From: Bacteroidia bacterium
Lineage (GTDB): Bacteria; Bacteroidota; Bacteroidia; AKYH767-A; OLB10
Assembly (NCBI GenBank): GCA_025450095.1
Contig: JANWID010000316.1
Span: 1-12,752, forward strand
Length of the DNA stretch: 12,752 nt
Reading direction: 5' to 3'
Shown: piece after piece, positions 6,810-12,752 of the stretch
Layout: the number at the start of each line of letters is the position of its first letter
How positions within the stretch are numbered: position 1 is the first letter of the stretch
Notes under the pieces: generated by a model
Seen by the model: the letters and a program-made list of their open reading frames with translations, nothing else
The model's database searches: none
Told to the model about the DNA's origin: nothing
Program-made: the position numbers and the translations under genes

Positions 6810-7769
6810 TTATTTATTTCCCGATTCTTTTTCTCCTGAACTGTAAGCTTCTATTATTGCCTTTACCAGTCGGTGCCGCACTACATCCCGTGAATCGAGG
6901 TGTACAAATCCAATTCCTGTAATACCATTCAGCAAAGCCATGCCCTGCATAAGCCCTGAAGGTTGTGATTTGGGTAGATCAACCTGGGTGATATCTCCTG
7001 TAAGTATCATTTTTGCTGAAGGGCCCATCCGGGTTAAAAACATTTTCAACTGACTCTGGGTGGCATTTTGTGCTTCATCGAGAATTACAAAAGCATTATC
7101 CAGTGTTCGGCCCCTCATAAAAGCAAGAGGTGCGACTTCAATAATCCCGTTGGCAAGAAAAGACTGCAATTTATCTCCGGGAATCATATCAAAAAGTGCA
7201 TCATACAGCGGGCGGAGGTAGGGATCAATTTTTTCCTTCAGGTCACCTGGAAGGAACCCGAGATTTTCTCCTGCCTCAACAGCAGGGCGTGTCAAAATTA
7301 TCCTACGGATCTCTTTGTTTTTTAATGCACGTACAGCCAAAGCAACAGCTGTATAAGTTTTACCGGTACCGGCAGGACCGATGGCGAAAACGATGTCATT
7401 AGTTTCGCATGACTCGACTAGTTTTTTTTGACCCGGAGTCCGTGCTTTCACCATGATTCCATTCTGGCCAAAGACTAGTACATCAGAAGCTTTGCGGGTA
7501 TCGTCAGGAGCAGGTTCTGAACGTCCTTCCAGGAGTTCGTTTACAAAATCAGGTTCGAGTTGCCCGGTATTTTCATAATGACCGATCATGTCATCAATTA
7601 CTTCCTGAAGCTTTGCGATCTGGGCTTCATCACCCAAAACTTTCAGCTCATTTCCTCTGGAAACAATTTTCAGAGTAGGGAATTTTTTTCGAAGGAGTTC
7701 CAGGTTGCTATCGTTAACACCATAAAATTCAACTGGGTTAAAACTGACAGGAATAATAATTTCTTTCAA
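6810..7769 (-). CDS. phoH: PhoH-family P-loop ATPase
   Basis: A 319-residue cytoplasmic ATPase of the PhoH/PhoL family, related to the helicase core and linked to RNA metabolism and ribosome maturation. Residues 1-80 form the KH-like N-terminal domain common in bacterial members (NPVEFYGVN at 11-19, LKIVSRG at 33-39). The ATPase domain follows, with Walker A GPAGTGKT (131-138), TRPAVEAGENLGFLPGD (160-176), Walker B VILDEAQN (228-235, with D231 and E232), TGDITQVDLP (257-266) and the C-terminal RHRLV (298-302). The length is normal. The reading frame opens at TTG (7769), only two codons after an in-frame stop at 7776-7778, and no in-frame ATG occurs before codon 61, so TTG is the likely start. 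It is divergent from the DUF62 gene and convergent with the cold-shock gene. Confidence 0.93.
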   Translation of the reverse strand: MKEIIIPVSFNPVEFYGVNDSNLELLRKKFPTLKIVSRGNELKVLGDEAQIAKLQEVIDDMIGHYENTGQLEPDFVNELLEGRSEPAPDDTRKASDVLVFGQNGIMVKARTPGQKKLVESCETNDIVFAIGPAGTGKTYTAVALAVRALKNKEIRRIILTRPAVEAGENLGFLPGDLKEKIDPYLRPLYDALFDMIPGDKLQSFLANGIIEVAPLAFMRGRTLDNAFVILDEAQNATQSQLKMFLTRMGPSAKMILTGDITQVDLPKSQPSGLMQGMALLNGITGIGFVHLDSRDVVRHRLVKAIIEAYSSGEKESGNK

Positions 7770-7873
7770 ATGGCTTTAAAAATGAAGGTCGGAACAGTTT
7801 GACAGGTTCCTGGTTGTTAATTTCAGGGCTTAAAAGTAAAAAATACCGCAACAAAAGGTGCCTTTCTTATCCT

Positions 7874-7881
7874 TATTTTTG
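7874..7881 (+). promoter_or_regulatory. -7 promoter element upstream of the DUF62 gene
   Basis: TATTTTTG at 7874-7881 fits TAnnTTTG exactly and lies 34 nt before the preferred ATG at 7916. No good -33 TTTG is visible 19-21 nt further up. If it is the real promoter, the longer reading frame that opens at 7799 cannot be the protein start, which agrees with homology. Confidence 0.4.
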
Positions 7882-7915
7882 GCCCAATACCAAATTAAAA
7901 GCTGTTGGTCGAAGC

Positions 7916-8689
7916 ATGCCATTTATAACACTGACAACCGATTGGGGCAATACAGATTATTATGTTGCTGCTCTGAAAGGTGAAATTTTCACTGCATGTC
8001 CTGATGCCACAGTAACCGATATAACTCACGGTGTCAGGCCGTATGACCTTGTTCACGGTGCTTTTATATTTAAAAATTCCTGGGCTCATTTTCCAAAAGG
8101 ATCCGTACATATAAGCGGGGTATCCGCTGCAGCGGATACAATGGCTCCTTTGATAGTCATGCAGCACCAGGGTCATTATTTTATTGGGGCCGATAATGGT
8201 TTTTTTTCGCTTGTGTTTGAAGAAATGCCTGGTGAATGCTTCCATGTCCTGGATTCGAAAGGGAATAAAGTAGCGTCGGGTATACAGGTTCTTGCCAGTG
8301 CTGCTGCATTCCTGGCAAAAGGAGGTAAGCTTTCTGATATGGGATCTGCTGCAGAAAAATTGAATCAAAAAGCAATGTTGCAGCCTGTAACCGAAGAAAA
8401 GGTTATCCGTGGTTCGGTCATCTATACGGATTCCTTTGGTAATATTACAACGAATATTGATAAACCATTATTTGAAAGAATTTCGAAGGGTCGTGATTTC
8501 GATATCATAATCCGTTCGAAGGAATATATTATTACAAGTATCAGTAACGGTTACCTGGGAGCTGGGAGAGGCAATTTGCTGGCATTATATAATGAAGCAG
8601 GCTATCTCGAAATTGCAATCAGTCACGGTCATGCTGCAGGATTACTGGGTCTTGAATATGGAGATATTATAAGAGTTGAGTTCAAATGA
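7916..8689 (+). CDS. Divergent DUF62 / SAM hydroxide adenosyltransferase-like protein
   Basis: A 257-residue homologue of the DUF62 family (SAM hydroxide adenosyltransferases; fluorinase and chlorinase are relatives). The fold signatures TTDWG (7-11), TDITHG (34-39), FIGADNGFFS (89-98) and IYTDSFGNITTN (169-180) are intact. Two key motifs are not. The usual DPGVG...R loop reads SGVSAAAD (67-74), and the FHGRDIFAPAA stretch, which carries the catalytic histidine, reads ASGIQVLASAA (120-130). The second Asp-Arg spacing (DITHGVRP) is also shifted by one residue. From recall, similar losses are seen in other Bacteroidota copies near phoH, so this may be a subfamily with altered chemistry rather than a decayed gene. 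The ATG at 7916 was chosen over a TTG at 7799 because homology starts at MPFITLTTD. The stop overlaps the next gene by 4 nt. Confidence 0.85.
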   Translation: MPFITLTTDWGNTDYYVAALKGEIFTACPDATVTDITHGVRPYDLVHGAFIFKNSWAHFPKGSVHISGVSAAADTMAPLIVMQHQGHYFIGADNGFFSLVFEEMPGECFHVLDSKGNKVASGIQVLASAAAFLAKGGKLSDMGSAAEKLNQKAMLQPVTEEKVIRGSVIYTDSFGNITTNIDKPLFERISKGRDFDIIIRSKEYIITSISNGYLGAGRGNLLALYNEAGYLEIAISHGHAAGLLGLEYGDIIRVEFK

Positions 8690-8973
8690 TTGTCCGAATA
8701 GTTAAGTTAACATTGATCCGTGAAAAAATTCGTCAGTTCTATGATAATTATGAATCAGTAGAACCAGCAATCAGATCTTTTGACGGATGCAGGCACGCGG
8801 AGTTGCTGAAACATGTTAAGAATGATGGCGTGGTATTTACATATAGCTTGTGGGAGTCGGAGGAACAACTCGAAAAATACAGGAAATCGGAGCTCTTCAA
8901 ATCCACCTGGGCAAGGGTGAAACCATTATTCGCCTCGAAAGCCGAAGCCTGGACTCTGGAACAGCATGTTTAG
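8686..8973 (+). CDS. Small ABM-fold protein (antibiotic biosynthesis monooxygenase-like)
   Basis: A 95-residue protein with the layout of the ABM dimeric alpha/beta barrel superfamily (YgiN-like quinol monooxygenases, heme-degrading relatives). It opens with a strand MIVRIVKLTL, then a helix, the short strand around GCRHAELLKH (35-44), VVFTYSLWESEEQLEKYRKS (about 49-68) and a final ELFKSTWARVKPLF helix. The WES..QLEKYRKS segment is the most typical family feature. The family's usual length is about 95-105 residues, so it is complete. Its ATG lies in ATGA at 8686-8689, overlapping the stop of the DUF62 gene by 4 nt, which suggests translational coupling. A joint function with the DUF62 protein is inferred from this overlap only. 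Members vary widely in substrate, and no cofactor-binding residues can be assigned here. Confidence 0.75.
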   Translation: MIVRIVKLTLIREKIRQFYDNYESVEPAIRSFDGCRHAELLKHVKNDGVVFTYSLWESEEQLEKYRKSELFKSTWARVKPLFASKAEAWTLEQHV

Positions 8974-9006
8974 CCGGATTTTCTAATAACCTGTTTATGG
9001 TATTTG

Positions 9007-9014
9007 TATTTTTG
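9007..9014 (+). promoter_or_regulatory. -7 promoter element upstream of gldF
   Basis: TATTTTTG at 9007-9014 matches TAnnTTTG exactly, 22 nt before the ATG at 9037, so the leader would be short. No clear TTTG lies at the -33 position; a TTTTC at 8979-8983 is the nearest candidate at a slightly long distance. It would drive the gldF-gldG-DUF4340 unit separately from the genes before it. Confidence 0.4.
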
Positions 9015-9036
9015 TGCCCTTATTGAAATTTACAGG

Positions 9037-9771
9037 ATGGTATCATTATTAATAAAGGAAATAAATAGCTTCCTGAATTCCCTGATCGGGTATATCGTGA
9101 TCATGGTTTTTCTTTTGACGATCAGCCTGTTTACATGGGTATTTCCGGACACTCAGTTTAACATTCCACTTTCGGGTTATGCTACAGTTGATCCGTTGTT
9201 TATACTCACTCCCTGGGTATATATGTTTCTGGTACCTGCAGTGACCATGCGCCTGTTTTCGGAAGAAAACAAATCAGGAACCATGGAACTGCTGCTGACC
9301 CGTCCTTTGACAGAGCTCCAGGTAGTGCTGGCAAAGTATACTGCAGGCCTTGTGCTTGTGATTTTTTCGCTTCTCCCAACGCTTTTTTATTATTTCAGTG
9401 TACACCAGCTGGGAGCGCCTCCGGGAAATATAGATACAGGCAGTATGTGGGGCTCATATGCCGGTCTGTTGTTTCTCGCCGCCGGTTTTGTTGCCATTGG
9501 TTTATTCGCTTCTTCCACGACCGACAACCAGGTAGTAGCATTCATCGTGGCAGTTTTCCTGTGTTATGTTTTATATGCCGGATTTGATGCTGTATCCGGA
9601 CTTGCAGGATCTGGAATTTTTGCCAATTTAATCTTCCAGTTGGGAATTAATGCACATTATTCATCGATGAGTCGCGGTGTCATTGATACCCGCGACGTGA
9701 TTTATTTTATCAGCCTGGTTAGTTTTTTTATCATGCTTACGCGCACTGTAATTGAATCCAGGAAATGGTGA
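9037..9771 (+). CDS. gldF: Gliding-type ABC transporter permease GldF
   Basis: A 244-residue ABC-2 type permease with about six membrane helices (near 16-36, 52-71, 104-121, 139-158, 166-184, 223-238). The first lines, KEINSFLNSLIGYIVIMVFL, and the coupling-helix motif RLFSEENKSGTMELLLTRPL (72-91) are characteristic of GldF, the membrane part of the GldA-GldF-GldG complex known from flavobacterial gliding studies. The length matches the family. A longer frame opens at a TTG (9004), but homology begins at the ATG at 9037, and the promoter-like box at 9007 lies inside the extension. gldG begins within its last codons. The ATPase GldA is not adjacent, which is usual for flavobacteria. Homologues also occur in Bacteroidota not known to glide, so motility is not proven by this gene. 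Confidence 0.92.
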   Translation: MVSLLIKEINSFLNSLIGYIVIMVFLLTISLFTWVFPDTQFNIPLSGYATVDPLFILTPWVYMFLVPAVTMRLFSEENKSGTMELLLTRPLTELQVVLAKYTAGLVLVIFSLLPTLFYYFSVHQLGAPPGNIDTGSMWGSYAGLLFLAAGFVAIGLFASSTTDNQVVAFIVAVFLCYVLYAGFDAVSGLAGSGIFANLIFQLGINAHYSSMSRGVIDTRDVIYFISLVSFFIMLTRTVIESRKW

Positions 9772-11489
9772 TGGATAAAACTGCAAGCAAAAAAGGATTT
9801 AATAAAAATATCCTCCGTAACCGGAATATCATCCGGCTGCTGATGCTCCTGCTGATCCTTGCCGGAGTGAATTTCATTTCATCATTTGTCTTTACGCGTT
9901 TTGACCTGACATCAGATAAAAGATTCACCCTCTCACCAGTTACTAAGAATTTGGTTGGAAATCTTAAGGACATAGTATATGTTAAAGTTTATCTGGATGG
10001 TGATTTTCCTCCGGCATTCAAACGACTTCAGAATGCTACCCGCGAAATGCTGGATGAACTACGGGCGTATTCACATGGAAATATTGAATACGAATTCATT
10101 AATCCCGCTGCAAATCCAGATGAAAAGGAACGAAATAAATTATACCAGCAGCTGGTATCACGGGGTGTTCAGCCTACAAGCCTTCAGGCACAAAATAAAG
10201 CGGAAACCTCCCAACAAATAATATTTCCTGGAGCTATTATTTCATACCTCGGCGAAGAGCTTCCTCTGATGTTGTTGCAGGACCAGATCGGAACTTCTCC
10301 TGAACAAATGCTGAACAATTCTATCCAGGGACTGGAATATGGATTTGGAAATGTCATTCGCAAATTATCAGTAAAGGTACCTTACCGAATCGCTTTTATT
10401 GAAGGACAAGGAGAATCTGATGAAATGCATGTTGCCGATATCACACGTGAGCTGCAGTCATTTTATATTGTTGACAGGGTTCGGATTGAAGAAAAGCTTG
10501 ACAGGTTGCAAGGATACCGCACAATTGTAATTGCAGGTCCTGATTCTGTATTCAGTGAAAAGGATAAATTTATCATCGATCAGTTTATAATGAAAGGGGG
10601 AAAGGTTCTATGGCTTGTGGATGGTGCGAAAGTTTCTATGGACAGCCTTCAGACCAATGATGAAACCATAGCCATATCCAATGAAACCGGTCTCGGTGAT
10701 ATGTTGTTCCGTTATGGCGCCCGTATAAATTATGACCTGGTTCTGGATATACAAGCTGCACCTATTCCTGTTGTGACAGGAGTTGTTGGAAACAGGCCCA
10801 GACAAACATTACTTCCATGGTATTATTTCCCGGTGTCGATTCCTGATTCAAAACACCCCATTGTTAACAATCTGAATGCTGTTAAATTCGATTTTGTGAG
10901 TTCCATTGATGCGGTAGGTTCGCAGGATGTTCAAAAGATCCCATTACTAACCAGTTCTAAATACAGCAGGATTTTCACCACGCCGGCACGTGTGAATCTG
11001 AATATTATGCGTGAAGAACCCGATCTGAATCAATATAACAATCCGGGTAAAACCCTGGCCATGCTCCTGGAAGGTACGTTTACTTCCAATTTTAAAAACC
11101 GGATTCCACAACAAATTGCCGGCGACAGTTCCATAGGATTCCGTAACCAAAGTGATGCAAACAGAATGATTGTTGTCGGAGATGGTGATGTGATACGAAA
11201 CGGCCTTAGAAAATCCACCGGGGGAATAATACCATTAGGCATGGACCGTTATACAAATGAAATTTACGGCAATAAAAATTTTTTACTGAACTGCATTGAT
11301 TATCTCTCTGACGATTCCGGGTTGATGACTGTGCGATCCAAAGAGCTGAAGCTCCGGTTGCTTGATAAAACAAAGCTGACATCGTCGGTTTTATTCTGGC
11401 AAGTGGTGAATACATCCGGGCCATTATTGGTAATTGCACTGTTTGGATTTGCAAAATTTTATTCCAGGAAACGTAAATATGCGCGATGA
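9765..11489 (+). CDS. gldG: Gliding-type ABC transporter auxiliary protein GldG
   Basis: A 574-residue membrane-anchored protein with a large extracytoplasmic part, the partner of GldF. An N-terminal helix (about 22-43) is followed by the family signature RFDLTSDKRFTLSP (45-58). The middle holds the ABC_transp_aux domain, including IAFIEGQGE (209-217) and a GGKVLWLVDG strand, and a C-terminal helix near 548-566 precedes a basic tail (SRKRKYAR). This two-helix layout is standard for the family. The ATG at 9765 overlaps the end of gldF; a second in-frame ATG at 9771 overlaps the TGA of gldF by one base and is an equally good start. The DUF4340 gene follows 18 nt downstream in the same direction. 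The complex is thought to move an unknown substrate or support envelope assembly. Confidence 0.92.
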   Translation: MVMDKTASKKGFNKNILRNRNIIRLLMLLLILAGVNFISSFVFTRFDLTSDKRFTLSPVTKNLVGNLKDIVYVKVYLDGDFPPAFKRLQNATREMLDELRAYSHGNIEYEFINPAANPDEKERNKLYQQLVSRGVQPTSLQAQNKAETSQQIIFPGAIISYLGEELPLMLLQDQIGTSPEQMLNNSIQGLEYGFGNVIRKLSVKVPYRIAFIEGQGESDEMHVADITRELQSFYIVDRVRIEEKLDRLQGYRTIVIAGPDSVFSEKDKFIIDQFIMKGGKVLWLVDGAKVSMDSLQTNDETIAISNETGLGDMLFRYGARINYDLVLDIQAAPIPVVTGVVGNRPRQTLLPWYYFPVSIPDSKHPIVNNLNAVKFDFVSSIDAVGSQDVQKIPLLTSSKYSRIFTTPARVNLNIMREEPDLNQYNNPGKTLAMLLEGTFTSNFKNRIPQQIAGDSSIGFRNQSDANRMIVVGDGDVIRNGLRKSTGGIIPLGMDRYTNEIYGNKNFLLNCIDYLSDDSGLMTVRSKELKLRLLDKTKLTSSVLFWQVVNTSGPLLVIALFGFAKFYSRKRKYAR

Positions 11490-11507
11490 AGAGTCGACCA
11501 ATAAATT

Positions 11508-12533
11508 ATGAAAAACAATAAAATCCTGTTCCTGATCGTAGCGGCAATTGCTGTTGCCGCCACCTGGCTTTATCTTAAATCTGACCGAAGTACTATCAGT
11601 GAAGCTTTGCGGGATTTTAAAGTACCGGATACTGCTTCCGTAACAAAAATATTCATCGCTGAAATGAGTGGTAAGCAAACATTGCTGGAAAAGCAGGATG
11701 CTGAAACCTGGTTAATGAATAAAAGGAACATAGTCAGGCCCGATGCAGTCCGGACTTTGTTGACTACGATTCATGATATGGAAGTGCGAAGCCCTGTAGG
11801 AAAGGGTGCCTATAATAATGTTATGAAAAAAATTGCTTCCACCGGAATCAAGGTGGAAGTGTATAATAATTCCGGGTTGATAAAAACTTTTTATGTCGGA
11901 GGACCTACTCAGGATCACCTGGGAACTTTCATGTATCTTGAAAATTCTACTGTACCTTTCATCACGCATATTCCGGGTTTTGATGGTTACCTCACGCCGA
12001 GATTTACTGTGTCTGATACGGACTGGATGCGAAAAAATATATTCAGTATTACGCCGGCAAATTTTAAATCACTGGCTGTTACTGACAGGACTCATCCTGC
12101 AAAAGCTTTTACAATTCTAAATAACAATGATGGTACTTATTCACTGCAGGACAGTTTGGGTAAGTCATTTCAGGGGGTCAGCCAGGATAAAATCATTAAT
12201 TATCTCGAATTGTATAAGTCGGTGAATTATGAAGAATTGGAACGTTCATTGAGCCCGGTTCAGCATGATTCAATGTTGCATATTATGCCATTCAGAAGCA
12301 TTGTTTTTACCGATAATGAAAACAAGAGCACCCGGATTGATCTTTGGCGACGGCCGATCACCGAATCCACTATTCACAAAGGTTATAATGACGGTTCACA
12401 GTTCGATTTTGATGTAGACCGAATGACTGCAAGCCTGAACGGTGACACTTCCCTGGTTGTGGTGCAGTATTATAGTTTTGAAAAACTGTTTCGTAAAACC
12501 ACCGATTTTTTAACACCGGGAGTAGCTCCGTAA
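11508..12533 (+). CDS. DUF4340 domain-containing membrane-anchored protein
   Basis: A 341-residue protein with one N-terminal membrane helix (about 6-23) and an extracytoplasmic remainder that resembles DUF4340. The start of the domain is seen in VTKIFIAEMSGKQTLLEKQDAETW-like sequence (residues 45-69), where a modified lysine/tryptophan pattern and a later FYVGGPTQDHLGTFMYLE-type strand (128-145) are typical. The domain is frequently encoded directly after GldG-type genes, which matches this place: it starts 18 nt after the gldG stop. I infer that it is a third envelope component of the same ABC complex, held to the membrane by its N-terminal helix. Its biochemical role is not known, and no catalytic residues are evident. 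The gene ends 100 bp before dnaN. Confidence 0.8.
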   Translation: MKNNKILFLIVAAIAVAATWLYLKSDRSTISEALRDFKVPDTASVTKIFIAEMSGKQTLLEKQDAETWLMNKRNIVRPDAVRTLLTTIHDMEVRSPVGKGAYNNVMKKIASTGIKVEVYNNSGLIKTFYVGGPTQDHLGTFMYLENSTVPFITHIPGFDGYLTPRFTVSDTDWMRKNIFSITPANFKSLAVTDRTHPAKAFTILNNNDGTYSLQDSLGKSFQGVSQDKIINYLELYKSVNYEELERSLSPVQHDSMLHIMPFRSIVFTDNENKSTRIDLWRRPITESTIHKGYNDGSQFDFDVDRMTASLNGDTSLVVVQYYSFEKLFRKTTDFLTPGVAP

Positions 12534-12559
12534 CAGGAACGGATTCGGATATTTAAAGC

Positions 12560-12567
12560 TATATTTG
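12560..12567 (+). promoter_or_regulatory. -7 promoter element upstream of dnaN
   Basis: TATATTTG at 12560-12567 is an exact TAnnTTTG match, 66 nt before the dnaN ATG. No TTTG is visible at -33. It implies a leader of about 60 nt that begins just ahead of the small hairpin TCCCT (12570-12574) / AGGGA (12582-12586). Confidence 0.45.
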
Positions 12568-12569
12568 TC

Positions 12570-12586
12570 TCCCTATAAAAAAGGGA
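12570..12586 (+). other. Small hairpin in the dnaN leader
   Basis: TCCCT (12570-12574) and AGGGA (12582-12586) enclose the A-rich loop ATAAAAA. With only five base pairs and no U-run directly after it, the hairpin is a weak candidate for a terminator of the gldFG-DUF4340 unit. It may equally be a 5'-end stabilising stem of the dnaN transcript. Confidence 0.3.
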
Positions 12587-12633
12587 CACCCGTTTTAATA
12601 AAAGTGTATCTAACTCAGAAATAAGCATTTATA

Positions 12634-12752
12634 ATGAAGTTTATTGTTTCCTCTTCGCTCTTACTTCGTCACGTTCAATCAGTTAGCGGAGCACTGAATA
12701 CAAACAGTCCGCTTCCGATCCTGGAGAACTTTTTATTTGAAATCGACAACGG
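12634..12752 (+). CDS. dnaN: DNA polymerase III beta subunit (sliding clamp), 5' part only
   Basis: The first 39 codons are visible before the window ends; the family is normally about 370 residues. The start MKFIVSSSLLLRHVQSVSGA and the following NSPLPILENFLFEID are the conserved opening of bacterial beta clamps: the first strand and helix of domain I, then the N-x-x-LPILEN-type loop. The protein forms a ring dimer around DNA and tethers the replicative polymerase. The ATG at 12634 is the start expected from the family. It follows the gldFG-DUF4340 genes in the same direction, an order known in other Bacteroidota, but has its own promoter-like box. Confidence 0.92.
   Translation, partial: MKFIVSSSLLLRHVQSVSGALNTNSPLPILENFLFEIDN

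Noticed and set aside
7799..7915. N-terminal extension of the DUF62-like protein from a TTG at 7799
   Set aside because: Its 39 residues resemble no part of the family, and a -7 promoter box lies inside it at 7874-7881; the ATG at 7916 begins exactly where homology does.
7895..8368. 157-codon minus-strand open frame opposite the DUF62-like gene
   Set aside because: The plus strand carries clear family motifs over the same bases, and the minus translation shows no domain or start context.
9004..9036. Eleven-codon extension of GldF from a TTG
   Set aside because: It overlaps the promoter-like TATTTTTG and lies upstream of the normal family start at the ATG at 9037.
1..12752. Mobile element, CRISPR array, phage or defence island
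   Set aside because: There are no transposase or integrase genes, no spaced direct repeats and no terminal inverted repeats, and gene content and composition are uniform.

Overview
The window reads as chromosomal DNA of a member of the Bacteroidota. The evidence is a protein with a Por (type IX) secretion C-terminal sorting domain, the gliding-type ABC transporter genes gldF and gldG, the neighbourhood phoH / DUF62 / gldFG / dnaN, and several perfect copies of the Bacteroidota -7 promoter element TAnnTTTG just ahead of genes. Base composition and codon use look even throughout. I see no insertion sequence, phage gene, CRISPR array, tRNA or rRNA, so this looks like core genome. The class or genus cannot be fixed from what is visible.

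Bases 1-2330. A strong hairpin terminator (1-36) closes an operon outside the window. Next comes a secreted protein made of two tandem DNRLRE-type domains and a type IX sorting domain (164 onward). Its reading frame continues about 80 codons past the expected end and into the antisense of the convergent gene, a thioredoxin-fold lipoprotein (2207-1638, minus strand).

Bases 2331-6391. Two unrelated peptide transporters lie in tandem on the minus strand: a POT/PTR2 proton-coupled di/tripeptide symporter first, then an OPT-family oligopeptide transporter. The gap between them is 53 bp, and a hairpin terminator at 2280-2311 ends the pair. Together they suggest a cell that lives partly on peptides.

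Bases 6392-7915. A cold-shock protein gene with a good Bacteroidota promoter is followed by about 220 non-coding bases rich in competing inverted repeats. On the minus strand follows phoH, which apparently starts at TTG.

Bases 7916-12752, all plus strand: a DUF62 ('SAM-dependent chlorinase/fluorinase') homologue that lacks the family's usual catalytic motifs, a small ABM-fold protein that overlaps it by 4 nt, gldF and gldG (overlapping), a DUF4340 protein, and the first 39 codons of dnaN. gldF, gldG and the DUF4340 gene probably form one operon encoding the membrane and periplasmic parts of an ABC-type complex. The ATPase partner (GldA type) is not in the window. The points most worth a second look are the DUF62 protein with lost motifs, the missing stop after the sorting domain, and the structured RNA region behind the cold-shock gene.
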